A stretch of 64,000 nucleotides of DNA from JASJAR01 sp039198225 (GTDB taxonomy: Bacteria > Pseudomonadota > Alphaproteobacteria > Rhodobacterales > Rhodobacteraceae). Below are positions 1 through 8,467 of the stretch, one piece after another. The translations under genes and the position numbers were made by a program. The DNA lies in NCBI GenBank assembly GCA_039198225.1, contig JBCCTQ010000001.1, forward strand, positions 62,001 through 126,000, written 5' to 3'. Every line of letters starts with the position of its first letter. Position 1 is the stretch's first letter. The notes under the pieces are model-generated. The model was not told where the DNA came from. It did no database searches and worked only from the letters and a program-made list of their open reading frames with translations.

Positions 1-212
1 TCGAGAACTTCAAAATGTTCGATCTTGTCGTTCAATTGACCGGTGGTGGCCCGGGTTCGACAACGGAATTGACGTCCATCAATCTTAAGCGTGAGGCTTT
101 CGAGAAATGGCGCACAGGGTATGCGTCGGCCTATGCCATCGTTCTTTTCGTCACTGTCTTCGGGCTCGCTTCGATTTATGTCAAAGCTCTCAACCGGGTG
201 AAGGAGCGCTGA
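1..212 (+). CDS. Sugar ABC transporter permease, C-terminal fragment (MalF-type)
   Basis: The reading frame is open from the first base of the window, so only the last ~70 residues of an inner-membrane permease are present. It ends in a hydrophobic helix (YAIVLFVTVFGLASIYV) and a short basic tail, the usual end of a MalF/UgpA-type subunit. The motif TGGGPGSTTE is typical of the cytoplasmic region before the last helices in this family. It lies five bases before the second permease, so the two should form the transmembrane heterodimer of one importer. The substrate-binding protein must lie upstream, outside the window. Confidence 0.85.
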   Translation, partial: ENFKMFDLVVQLTGGGPGSTTELTSINLKREAFEKWRTGYASAYAIVLFVTVFGLASIYVKALNRVKER

Positions 213-216
213 TCCG

Positions 217-1155
217 ATGGGTGCTGTTTCAATAACCGAACCCAGTTCCCGCGCGAAATGGTTCGCTGGCGTTATGGTCGTAGTCTACGCGTTGGTGACG
301 ATGATCCCCCTTGCTTGGATCGCAATCACGGGCTTCAAGTCTCCGTCAGATGCCATAAGCTATCCTCCGAAAGTGGTTTTTGAGCCGACGCTAGAAGGCT
401 ATGTGAATCTTTTTACGACGCGAACTCGGCAAACTCAGGAATATCTCGACGCCAATCCGCCGGAGACCTGGGCCGATGAGATTGTGCGTCAATATAATAT
501 GGTGATCGTTGGACCCTCGAAGTTCGGCGAGCGATTTATGAATTCGGTGATTATTGGTTTCGGGTCGACGTTCCTGTCCGTGTTCCTCGGCACACTCGCG
601 GCCTATGCCTTCAGTCGCTTCAAAATACCTCTGGCGGACGACCTCTTATTCTTCATCCTCTCAACCCGAATGATGCCGCCAATTGCGGTCGCTATTCCAA
701 TATTCCTGATGTACCGCCAATTGGGATTGTCAGACACCCATCTTGGGATGATCTTGCTGTACACAGCGGTCAATATCAGTCTCGCGGTTTGGCTCCTGAA
801 AGGCTTCATCGATGAAATTCCGAGGGAGTACGAGGAAGCCGCCTTAATTGATGGCTACACAAGATTCCAAGCTTTTTACAAAGTAGTTCTGCCCCAGGCC
901 GCAACTGGTATCGCATCTACAGCGATCTTCTGCCTAATCTTTTCCTGGAACGAGTATGCTTTCGCCGTTCTTCTGACGTCTGCGACTGCCCAGACTGCAC
1001 CACCTTTCATTCCGACCATTATCGGTATCGGTGGCCTGGACTGGCCTGCAGTAGCGGCGGGTGCGACGATTTTCCTGATGCCGGTGATGATCTTCACGAT
1101 CCTTCTCAGAAAGCATCTCCTCCGTGGGATCACATTTGGAGCGGTGCGGAAATGA
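217..1155 (+). CDS. Sugar/polyol ABC transporter permease (MalG-type)
   Basis: A 312-residue inner-membrane permease with about six hydrophobic helices. The coupling-helix signature EEAALIDGYTRFQAF, which docks onto the ATPase, sits near residue 210. A large hydrophilic insertion (about residues 65-100) between the first two helices is periplasmic and is common in the glycerol/polyol subgroup. It follows the preceding permease by four bases and overlaps the next small gene by four bases (ATGA), so all are cotranslated. The substrate cannot be read from the sequence. The downstream kinase, isomerase and dehydrogenase point to a short-chain ketose or polyol. Confidence 0.93.
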   Translation: MGAVSITEPSSRAKWFAGVMVVVYALVTMIPLAWIAITGFKSPSDAISYPPKVVFEPTLEGYVNLFTTRTRQTQEYLDANPPETWADEIVRQYNMVIVGPSKFGERFMNSVIIGFGSTFLSVFLGTLAAYAFSRFKIPLADDLLFFILSTRMMPPIAVAIPIFLMYRQLGLSDTHLGMILLYTAVNISLAVWLLKGFIDEIPREYEEAALIDGYTRFQAFYKVVLPQAATGIASTAIFCLIFSWNEYAFAVLLTSATAQTAPPFIPTIIGIGGLDWPAVAAGATIFLMPVMIFTILLRKHLLRGITFGAVRK

Positions 1156-1340
1156 CCGATTTTCTAGATGGACTAATTCGCTTCAGGCGTGGGCCTTGGG
1201 AGATGGTCGCGACCGTTATTATTGCTGTGGGTGTGTTCATGCTAATGCAGCCCTTCGTGATATGGGCCTTCACCTATTCCTTCATAACAACACTCGTGGG
1301 CACGATCATGTTCATTATCGTTAGTCACTTTCCGGAGTAG
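1152..1340 (+). CDS. Small membrane protein of the ABC importer operon (62 aa)
   Basis: A 62-residue protein with two predicted hydrophobic helices (VATVIIAVGVFMLM and ITTLVGTIMFIIV), encoded between the permease and the first ATPase. Its start overlaps the permease stop as ATGA and its stop lies two bases before the next ATG, so it is part of the transporter operon. Small membrane proteins in comparable positions are known in alphaproteobacterial glycerol-type importers (GlpU), but I cannot assign this one to that family. A role in assembly or stability of the permease pair is inference. Confidence 0.75.
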   Translation: MTDFLDGLIRFRRGPWEMVATVIIAVGVFMLMQPFVIWAFTYSFITTLVGTIMFIIVSHFPE

Positions 1341-1342
1341 GT

Positions 1343-2437
1343 ATGGCACAGATCGTCATTAGGAACCTCCGCAAGGAATTTGGGAGCTTCACCGCGGTCC
1401 GTGACAGTTCCTTTACGATCGAGGACGGCGAGTTTTTCATGTTGCTCGGGCCCTCAGGATGCGGGAAGACCACCACGTTACGGATGATTGCTGGGCTTGA
1501 ATTGCCCAGTTCGGGTGACATTTTCCTCGATGGTGAAGAGATCTCCCAACGGCCGCCATCCCAGCGCGACATTGCCTTCGTCTTCCAGATGTTCGCCCTC
1601 TATCCCCATATGAATGTGAGGAAAAATATCAGCTATCCGCTGGTGAGCCAAGGCATGGATCGAGCCTCGGTAAGGGCTAAAGTCGGCGAAGTTTCCCGAA
1701 TTCTCGGGATCGAAGGCATCCTCGATCGGCCCGTCGGCGGGCTCTCGGGCGGCGACCGTCAGCGGGTGGCACTGGGCCGCGCGATCGTGCGAGAACCCAA
1801 GGCCTTCATGATGGACGAGCCCCTCGGAGCTCTCGACGCGGAGTTTCGAGAGCGAATGGCTGAGGAACTCCGAGCGCTCCACGACCGGATGGGAGCAACG
1901 ACCGTATACGTGACCCATGACCAACTCGAAGCCATGCAAATGGGAGACAAAATCGTCGTCATGAACAATGCGGTGGTCGAACAATTCGGAACGCCGCAGG
2001 AGATCTACGACAAGCCGGCGACCATGTTTGTGGCGAACTTTATCGGCTCGCCTTCGATGAATTTTCTACCGTTCCACGGTCAGGTCCAAACCGGTGCCCA
2101 AGGCGTATCGATGCATAATAGCCAATTTCAAATTCCCGAAGCGCGCGAGCATTTCGCGGGTGACCTTGCTTTTGGCGTTCGACCGGAGCACATCCGGCTT
2201 GACGATTCAGCACCCTTTCGTGCCGAAATCATTGCCTCGGAATATCTTGGCACCACCCAGATCGTGACGCTCAACACGGCTGGAGGCGAAGTGAAAGCGC
2301 GGATCTCTGCCCGCCAAGCGGCGCGGTCCGGGGAAAGTGTCGGGCTCGATTTCGAGGGTGGGACCGTGACTTTATTTGATCGTCATTCGGGGCGGGCGCT
2401 CCGCTCGGCGCTCAATGAAGGGGTGGTCCATGGCTGA
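1343..2437 (+). CDS. Sugar ABC transporter ATP-binding protein 1 (UgpC/MalK-type)
   Basis: A 364-residue cytoplasmic ATPase. It shows Walker A GPSGCGKTT (about residue 35), a Q-loop in FVFQMFALYPH, signature LSGGDRQRV, Walker B FMMDEPLGALD, and the H-loop in YVTHDQLEAM. A C-terminal regulatory OB-type domain follows (GVRPEHIRL). Length and layout match MalK/UgpC. A second, different ATPase gene follows with an 8-base overlap, so the importer probably uses a heterodimeric ATPase, as in the GlpS/GlpT glycerol importer. Confidence 0.93.
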   Translation: MAQIVIRNLRKEFGSFTAVRDSSFTIEDGEFFMLLGPSGCGKTTTLRMIAGLELPSSGDIFLDGEEISQRPPSQRDIAFVFQMFALYPHMNVRKNISYPLVSQGMDRASVRAKVGEVSRILGIEGILDRPVGGLSGGDRQRVALGRAIVREPKAFMMDEPLGALDAEFRERMAEELRALHDRMGATTVYVTHDQLEAMQMGDKIVVMNNAVVEQFGTPQEIYDKPATMFVANFIGSPSMNFLPFHGQVQTGAQGVSMHNSQFQIPEAREHFAGDLAFGVRPEHIRLDDSAPFRAEIIASEYLGTTQIVTLNTAGGEVKARISARQAARSGESVGLDFEGGTVTLFDRHSGRALRSALNEGVVHG

Positions 2438-3422
2438 GGTTGTCCTCGATAACATTGCTAAATCTTTCGGAAAAACCCAAGCGGTCGAAGAGATAACGAT
2501 GACCATTGAGGACGGCGCTTTCGTTGTCCTGCTAGGCCCAACAGGTGCTGGGAAAACGACGACGCTTCGGCTCATCTCGGGCCTCGAGAAACTCGACGGA
2601 GGCCGAGTTTTTATTTCTGGCAGGAATGTGGGCGATGAAACCCCAGCCCAGCGCAATGTGGCGATGGTGTTCCAGCAATACTCGCTCTACCCGCATCTCA
2701 CCGTGCGCGATAATCTGGCTTTCCCTCTCCGGTCTCCCATTCTGAGAACGCCCGAAGAGCAGATTGCTCGAAAGGTAGGGGCCGTTGCAGAGACACTTCA
2801 AATCGCCCACAAGCTTGACAACAAGGCGACCGAATTGTCTGGCGGCGAAATGCAGCGGGTCTCAATTGGCCGCGCTCTTGTCCGTGATCCGTCGATCTAT
2901 TTGATGGACGAGCCGCTCAGCTCGCTCGATGCTAAACTTCGCGCCGATCTCCGCGTCGAACTAAAGCGGATCCAGGCCGATCTTGGATCAACGCTTCTGT
3001 ACGTGACCCATGACCAAATAGAAGCCATGACCATGGCCACCCATGTGGGCGTGCTCGAAGAAGGGCGGCTCGTGCAATACGGCACGCCCCGCGAGATTTA
3101 TGAGAGCCCAGTCAGTGTCTATGTGGCGAGCCGCCTTGGCCTGCCCCGCATAAATATTCTGCCATCGGACCTTTTCCCGGGCGCCCATAAGGCGGAGCAA
3201 ATCGGCCTAAGGCCCGAGCATATTCGCCAAGGTGACGGGGTCGAAGCTCGCGTTGTGCGTGCCGAACATCTGGGCGATCAGACCCGGCTCCATCTTGAAT
3301 TGAGTGGCCATGCGGTGACCACGCTCACGGATCCCCACCGCGACTATTCTGCCAACGAGACTATCAAAATAAGCCCCGATGCACCGCTCTATTTCGATGC
3401 GTCTGGTGCGCGCGTCGCCTAA
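2430..3422 (+). CDS. Sugar ABC transporter ATP-binding protein 2
   Basis: A 330-residue ATPase with Walker A GPTGAGKTTT, signature LSGGEMQRV, Walker B YLMDEPLSSLD, H-loop YVTHDQIEAM and a C-terminal OB-type domain. The ATG at 2430 is chosen because it overlaps the previous stop (ATGGCTGA) and begins with the family-typical MAEVVLDNIAKSF. A longer in-frame ORF upstream lies inside the previous gene and is not needed. Its motifs are intact, so both ATPases look catalytically competent. It is followed after 11 bases, with a GGAGG site, by the kinase gene. Confidence 0.92.
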   Translation: MAEVVLDNIAKSFGKTQAVEEITMTIEDGAFVVLLGPTGAGKTTTLRLISGLEKLDGGRVFISGRNVGDETPAQRNVAMVFQQYSLYPHLTVRDNLAFPLRSPILRTPEEQIARKVGAVAETLQIAHKLDNKATELSGGEMQRVSIGRALVRDPSIYLMDEPLSSLDAKLRADLRVELKRIQADLGSTLLYVTHDQIEAMTMATHVGVLEEGRLVQYGTPREIYESPVSVYVASRLGLPRINILPSDLFPGAHKAEQIGLRPEHIRQGDGVEARVVRAEHLGDQTRLHLELSGHAVTTLTDPHRDYSANETIKISPDAPLYFDASGARVA

Positions 3423-3433
3423 AGGAGGAGATC

Positions 3434-5056
3434 ATGGCCCAATTCATAAATGCCAAGGAAGACCTCGTCACCGAGGCGATCGACGGTCTTTTGGCGGCCT
3501 CAGGCGGCGCTCTGACACGGCTCGATGGGTATCCCCATATAAAGGTCGTTCACCGCACGCGTCTCGATCCATCGAAAGTCGCCCTCGTTTCGGGCGGGGG
3601 CTCGGGCCACGAGCCAGCCCATGCGGGCTTTGTGGGCGAGGGTATGCTGACGGCGGCGGTCTGCGGCGAGGTTTTTGCGTCGCCATCCGTCGAAGCGGTG
3701 TTGGCAGGGATCCTCGCGGTCACCGGGGAGGCAGGCTGCCTTCTGATCGTGAAGAACTACACCGGCGACCGGCTGAATTTCGGCCTCGCCGCCGAGCGGG
3801 CCCGCGCCCTGGGTCGGCAGGTTGAAATGGTCGTGGTCGATGATGACGTCGCTTTGCCCGATCTGCCACAGCCTCGCGGCGTGGCGGGCACGCTGTTTGT
3901 CCACAAAATCGCGGGAGCGCTAGCGGAGGACGGCTCGGACCTTGCAACGGTCACGAAAGCGGCGCGGACCGTGATCGGCAAAGTGGCATCGATTGGGATG
4001 AGCTTGGACACCTGTACAATACCCGGTTCGTCGAAAGAAGACCGGATCGACCCCGGCAAGGCGGAGCTCGGTCTTGGCATTCACGGCGAGCCCGGCGCCT
4101 TCCAAGTGGAATTCGATACCGCCATGGGCGCCATGGCAACCGTGGTCGACAAACTGAAGGGCCACATTGGCGGAGGTACGCGCGTCGCACTGATCAATAA
4201 TCTCGGATCAACGACGCCGCTTGAGATGTCGGTGTTGACCCATGGGCTCGCAAAAGACGGTCTTGTGGGGCATGTGATTGGGCCAGCGCCGATGATGACC
4301 TCGCTCGACATGCACGGGTTTTCCGTTTCTGTCATGGAGCCGAGCGAAGCCGAGCTTGCCGCGCTCCAGGCGCCAGTAGATTTGCCCGCCTGGCCGGGCA
4401 TCAATTCGGTTGTGCCGGCACCTGTCACGGCCTTGCCAGACGGGCTGACGCCGATAGAGCCAATCCCGTCGCAAAATGCTCAGACCCGAACGGTCATCGA
4501 ACGGGTGGCCGATCTTTTGATTGCCGCCGAGGGCCGGCTCAACGAACTCGATGCGAAATCCGGCGACGGCGACACTGGCAGCACGCTTGCCACGGCGGCC
4601 AAAGCTCTCAAGTCGCGCCTCGATAAAATGCCTCTGGCCGATCTTACCCAGCTTTTTCCGGCACTTGGAAACGAATTGAGCCAGACCATGGGTGGGTCGT
4701 CCGGCGTGATATTGGCGATCTATTTCAACGCTGCGGGTGACGCATGCGCCAACGGGGCACCGGTGCCCCAAGCCCTGGTCGAAGGGTTGAAAAGGGTGAG
4801 CCAAGTGGGCGGCGCCCGCGTCGGCGACCGGACCATGATAGACGCGCTCGATCCTGCCCTCGCGGCCCTTCCGTCGGGTCTCGCCGCCGCGGCCCGAGCC
4901 GCTCGCACCGGTGCCGACAGCACCGCTAATATCCGAAAGGCCAAAGCCGGACGGGCCGCCTATGTGCCCGAGGCAAATCTCCGTGGCCACAACGACCCCG
5001 GCGCCGAAGCGGTTGCCCTGCTTTTTGAGGCGCTGGCCCAAGAAGTGGTGACCTGA
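3434..5056 (+). CDS. Fused ATP-dependent dihydroxyacetone/ketotetrose kinase (DhaK-DhaL)
   Basis: A 540-residue kinase. The N-terminal DhaK domain (about 1-325) carries the GGGSGHEP loop with His59 and the GIHGEPG motif, whose His217 is the residue that forms the covalent hemiaminal with the keto substrate. The C-terminal DhaL domain (about 355-540) carries the ATP-Mg motif KSGDGDTGS and the GGSSG loop. The fused layout means ATP, not phosphoenolpyruvate, is the phosphate donor. A ribosome site AGGAGG precedes the ATG. Homologues phosphorylate dihydroxyacetone or erythrulose. The isomerase and dehydrogenase neighbours slightly favour a C4 ketose, but that is inference. Confidence 0.9.
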   Translation: MAQFINAKEDLVTEAIDGLLAASGGALTRLDGYPHIKVVHRTRLDPSKVALVSGGGSGHEPAHAGFVGEGMLTAAVCGEVFASPSVEAVLAGILAVTGEAGCLLIVKNYTGDRLNFGLAAERARALGRQVEMVVVDDDVALPDLPQPRGVAGTLFVHKIAGALAEDGSDLATVTKAARTVIGKVASIGMSLDTCTIPGSSKEDRIDPGKAELGLGIHGEPGAFQVEFDTAMGAMATVVDKLKGHIGGGTRVALINNLGSTTPLEMSVLTHGLAKDGLVGHVIGPAPMMTSLDMHGFSVSVMEPSEAELAALQAPVDLPAWPGINSVVPAPVTALPDGLTPIEPIPSQNAQTRTVIERVADLLIAAEGRLNELDAKSGDGDTGSTLATAAKALKSRLDKMPLADLTQLFPALGNELSQTMGGSSGVILAIYFNAAGDACANGAPVPQALVEGLKRVSQVGGARVGDRTMIDALDPALAALPSGLAAAARAARTGADSTANIRKAKAGRAAYVPEANLRGHNDPGAEAVALLFEALAQEVVT

Positions 5057-5057
5057 A

Positions 5058-6140
5058 CTGACGAAGCCTCGCCTCCAACTCATTGAAAAGCCGACAGTCA
5101 ATGACATCGCGCGCGTCGCCGGCGTGAGCTTGGCGACGGTAGACCGGGTGCTGAACGAGCGTCCGGGCGTGCGGCGTGCGACGATCGAAAAGGTCCATGC
5201 CGCCATCACCGAGCTCGGATATGTGCGCGACACGGCCGCGGCCAACCTCGCGCGGCGGCGGGTCTACCGGCTGGTCTTTGTACTGCCCGACACGAGTAAT
5301 GAATTTGTACTCGCCCTGCGTCGCCAGATCCGGGAGCAAGCCGAAAAACTCTCGAATGATCGCACCCAGATTACGACGGTTCTGACGGCGCAATTCGACG
5401 CCCGCGACATCGCCGCCATTCTCGACGGTCTCGACCCGGCGGAGGCCGACGGCGTGGCAATCTTCAGTCCCGAAACTCCTTCGGTGCGCGATGCGGTCAA
5501 ACGCCTCGGCGACCGGGGCATCGCGGTGGTCACCCTGGTCTCCGATTTGCCAAGCTCGGAGCGCGCGCATTTCGTCGGGATCGACAACATTTCGGCTGGC
5601 CGGACGGCCGCCCAAATCATGGGCCGTTTCGCCAAGGGTCCGGGCAAGGTCCTCTTTATTACGGGGTCGCGGTTCTCCCGCGATCACCTTGAGCGCCGCC
5701 AGGGCTTTGATCTCGTCATGGCGGAGGAATTCCCCGATCTTGAAGTGGTCGCTACCGTGGAAGGGCGCGACGATCCGGATTTGGTCTTCCGATTTTTGCC
5801 TGAGCTTTTTCGTAACCACGACCAGATCCGTGGCATTTATTCGAGCGCGGCCGGTAATGAAGGTCTGGTCCGATTTCTTCGGCAAGGGAAGTTCGAGAAA
5901 GACCTTGTTGTCGTTGCCCACGAATTGACGCCGCTCAGCCGTGGTGCACTGGAAGATGGTCTATTCGATGCGGTCATTAGCCAGGATTGCGGCCATCTCG
6001 TGCGCTCCGCGGCGCGGCTCCTCCGTGCCACGACCGACAACGCACCCTACAACCCGGCTCAGGAAAGAATCCGGATCGACATCTACCTGAAAGAAAATAT
6101 GCCACCCGAACTGGGGGCAGAGAGGAAGGCGACGCCATGA
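5058..6140 (+). CDS. LacI-family transcriptional regulator, probable CTG start
   Basis: A sugar-responsive repressor. The frame encodes a complete LacI helix-turn-helix (PTVNDIARVAGVSLATVDRVL) followed by a periplasmic-binding-protein-like effector domain. The only standard start codon in the frame (GTG 5124) would delete half of the DNA-binding helix pair. Upstream of it the frame is open back to a stop at 5049, with no ATG, GTG or TTG. The best candidate is CTG 5058, one base after the kinase stop, which gives 360 residues beginning LTKPRLQLIEKPTVNDI. The stop overlaps the next ATG (ATGA). It probably controls this transporter-kinase operon. A sequencing or real frameshift at the start is the alternative. 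Confidence 0.85.
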   Translation: MTKPRLQLIEKPTVNDIARVAGVSLATVDRVLNERPGVRRATIEKVHAAITELGYVRDTAAANLARRRVYRLVFVLPDTSNEFVLALRRQIREQAEKLSNDRTQITTVLTAQFDARDIAAILDGLDPAEADGVAIFSPETPSVRDAVKRLGDRGIAVVTLVSDLPSSERAHFVGIDNISAGRTAAQIMGRFAKGPGKVLFITGSRFSRDHLERRQGFDLVMAEEFPDLEVVATVEGRDDPDLVFRFLPELFRNHDQIRGIYSSAAGNEGLVRFLRQGKFEKDLVVVAHELTPLSRGALEDGLFDAVISQDCGHLVRSAARLLRATTDNAPYNPAQERIRIDIYLKENMPPELGAERKATP

Positions 6141-7192
6141 AAACCATCAAAGGACCGGCATTGTTTTTGGCCCAATTCGCCGGCGATGAGGCGCCGTTTA
6201 ATTCATGGGACGCGATTACCAAATGGGCGGCCGATTGTGGTTATAAAGGCGTCCAAGTGCCAAGTTGGGACGATCGGCTGTTCGACCTCAACAAAGCTGC
6301 CGAAAGCAAGACCTATTGCGACGAGTTCAAAGGCCAGGCCGCGGCCAACGGCGTCGAAGTGACCGAGCTTTCTACCCATCTTCAAGGGCAATTGGTCGCC
6401 GTGCACCCGGCCTATGACACGGCATTCGACGGATTTGCGGCCGAGGCGGTCCGGGGCAATCCGGCGGCGCGCCAGGAATGGGCGGTCGACCAGGTCAAGA
6501 TGGCGCTGACCGCGTCAATGCACATGGGCATCGACGCTCACGCCACGTTTTCAGGTGCCCTAGCTTGGCCGTTTGTCTATCCTTGGCCGCAGCGCCCTGG
6601 GGGGCTTGTGGAAACGGCATTTGACGAACTTGCCGCCCGCTGGCGGCCGATCTTGGACCATGCCGAAGACTGCGGCGTGGATGTCTGCTACGAGATCCAT
6701 CCCGGCGAGGATCTCCATGACGGGGTCACCTACGAGATGTTTCTTGAACGCACCGGGAACCATGCGCGGGCCAATATGCTCTATGACCCGTCCCACTACG
6801 TGCTCCAATGTCTCGATTACCTCGACAATATCGACATCTACAAAGACCGCATCGGCATGTTCCACGTCAAAGATGCGGAGTTTAATCCGACCGGGCGCCA
6901 GGGGGTCTATTCGGGATACCAATCTTGGGTCGATCGAGCCGGGCGGTTCCGCTCGCTGGGCGACGGACAGGTCGATTTTAGCGCGGTCTTTGCGAAAATG
7001 GCCGCGAACGATTTCAACGGTTGGGCCGTCGTCGAATGGGAGTGCTGCCTCAAACATCCCGAAGACGGGGCGCGGGAAGGGGCGGCCTTTGTGTCTGACC
7101 ATATCATCCGCGTGACCGAGAAGGCGTTTGATGATTTTGCCGATGGCGGCACCGACGAAGCGGCCAATCGGAATATGCTCGGAATAGGGTGA
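6137..7192 (+). CDS. Sugar phosphate isomerase/epimerase (xylose-isomerase-like TIM barrel)
   Basis: A 351-residue TIM-barrel protein of the AP-endonuclease-2/xylose-isomerase-like superfamily. Likely divalent-metal ligands are visible in order: the Glu of CYEIHPGED, the Asp and His of YDPSHYV, the His of MFHVKDAE and the Glu of VVEWECC. It starts at the ATG overlapping the LacI stop (ATGA). A longer in-frame ORF beginning at 5987 lies inside the LacI gene and is rejected. Such proteins often sit next to Gfo/Idh dehydrogenases and interconvert keto-sugars or their phosphates. The exact reaction is unknown. Confidence 0.88.
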   Translation: MKTIKGPALFLAQFAGDEAPFNSWDAITKWAADCGYKGVQVPSWDDRLFDLNKAAESKTYCDEFKGQAAANGVEVTELSTHLQGQLVAVHPAYDTAFDGFAAEAVRGNPAARQEWAVDQVKMALTASMHMGIDAHATFSGALAWPFVYPWPQRPGGLVETAFDELAARWRPILDHAEDCGVDVCYEIHPGEDLHDGVTYEMFLERTGNHARANMLYDPSHYVLQCLDYLDNIDIYKDRIGMFHVKDAEFNPTGRQGVYSGYQSWVDRAGRFRSLGDGQVDFSAVFAKMAANDFNGWAVVEWECCLKHPEDGAREGAAFVSDHIIRVTEKAFDDFADGGTDEAANRNMLGIG

Positions 7193-7204
7193 CGCGCGGC
7201 GGGC

Positions 7205-7240
7205 TCCACCGTCCGTTTAGGGCGGTGGAATGCAGCATTC
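7205..7240 (+). other. Intercistronic double hairpin
   Basis: Two adjacent inverted repeats lie between the isomerase and the dehydrogenase. The first is TCCACCGTCC, loop GTTTA, GGGCGGTGGA, ten pairs with one G-U. The second is GAATGC-A-GCATTC. No T-run follows, so this is more likely an RNA-processing or stabilising element than a terminator. Confidence 0.5.
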
Positions 7241-7294
7241 TAACGGAAGCCATAATCAGGTCGGGCTTGGATTTCGCCCGAGGAAGGAAGAGCG

Positions 7295-8452
7295 ATGGCA
7301 ATTGAAGGACGCAGCGAGACGCGGTCCGGTCGGATCAAGCTTGGCATGGTCGGCGGCGGGAACGACGCATTTATCGGTGGCGTTCACCGGATCGCGTCGC
7401 GGATCGACGACCATTTCGAATTGGTGGCGGGAGCATTGTCGTCCACGCCTGAGAAAGCGCGCGCCAGTGGCGAGGCTTTAGGTCTGCCTCGAATATATGA
7501 CGATTTCAAAGCCATGGCGATGCGCGAAGCCCGGTTGAAAGACGGGATCGAGGCGGTGGCAATCGTCACCCCGAATCACGTGCATTACGCCGCCGCGCGG
7601 GAATTTCTCAAACGCGGTATTCACGTCATTTGCGACAAGCCTCTGACCTCGACTTTGGCCGATGCCAAGAAATTGGTTGCCGCGGTTGAGAAATCAGACG
7701 CGCTGTTCGTTCTCACCCATAATTACACCGGCTATCCTATGGTCCGTCAGGCGCGGGAGATGGTGGCGTCCGGAGATCTTGGGACAATCCGTGTGGTCCA
7801 GGTCGAGTATCCCCAGGATTGGCTGAGCGTTGAACAAGACATCAAACAGGCGGAATGGCGGACCGACCCCGAACGCTCTGGCGCGGGCGGCTCGACCGGT
7901 GATATCGGCACCCATGCCTATAATCTCGCCTGTTTCGTCACCGGACTTGAAGCCGAAAGCCTCGCCGCCGACCTTCAGGCTTTCGTGCCGGGCCGGCGGG
8001 TCGACGACAATGCCCATGTCTTGATGCGGTTTAAGGGCGGCGCGCGCGGGATGCTTTGGTCAAGCCAGGTGGCACCGGGCAACGAAAACGCACTTCGGCT
8101 CCGGGTCTATGGCGAGAAGGGCGGCCTAAGCTGGGCCCAGGAAGACCCGAATTACCTCTGGTACACGCCATTTGGCGAACCTAAGCGCCTGATCACCCGA
8201 GGCGGCGCGGGTTCCAGTGCGGCGGCCGGCAGGGTCAGTCGGATTCCGCCAGGACATCCGGAAGGCTACTTGGAAGGCTTCGCCAATGTCTATTCCGAGG
8301 CCGCCAGGGCGATCCTTGCGCACCGGTCGGCCGCGGCAGTTGAACCCGAGGTGACCTATCCGGATGTTTATGACGGGCTCAAAGGTGTGGAATTCGTGGC
8401 GGCCTGTGTGAAGAGCTCGGAGCGCAACGCCGCTTGGGTGAGCTTGAGCTAA
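7295..8452 (+). CDS. Gfo/Idh/MocA-family NAD(P)-dependent oxidoreductase
   Basis: A 385-residue sugar dehydrogenase. The N-terminal Rossmann fold starts with GMVGGGNDAFIGGVHR, and the family's catalytic-lysine motif is present as CDKPLT (EKP in most members). The second-domain motif GDIGTHAYNL supplies the conserved Asp/His pair. It starts at an ATG about 100 bases after the isomerase, preceded by GAGGAAGGA. The pairing with a TIM-barrel isomerase is common in alphaproteobacterial sugar operons and suggests oxidation at a keto-sugar or cyclitol carbon. The substrate is unknown. Confidence 0.9.
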   Translation: MAIEGRSETRSGRIKLGMVGGGNDAFIGGVHRIASRIDDHFELVAGALSSTPEKARASGEALGLPRIYDDFKAMAMREARLKDGIEAVAIVTPNHVHYAAAREFLKRGIHVICDKPLTSTLADAKKLVAAVEKSDALFVLTHNYTGYPMVRQAREMVASGDLGTIRVVQVEYPQDWLSVEQDIKQAEWRTDPERSGAGGSTGDIGTHAYNLACFVTGLEAESLAADLQAFVPGRRVDDNAHVLMRFKGGARGMLWSSQVAPGNENALRLRVYGEKGGLSWAQEDPNYLWYTPFGEPKRLITRGGAGSSAAAGRVSRIPPGHPEGYLEGFANVYSEAARAILAHRSAAAVEPEVTYPDVYDGLKGVEFVAACVKSSERNAAWVSLS

Positions 8453-8467
8453 GTTGCCTTGCGTCCA

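Noticed and set aside
4208..5245. 345-codon open frame on the minus strand through the kinase gene
   Set aside because: It is antisense to a gene with clear DhaK/DhaL motifs, has no recognisable domain, and arises from the GC-rich codon pattern of the sense strand.
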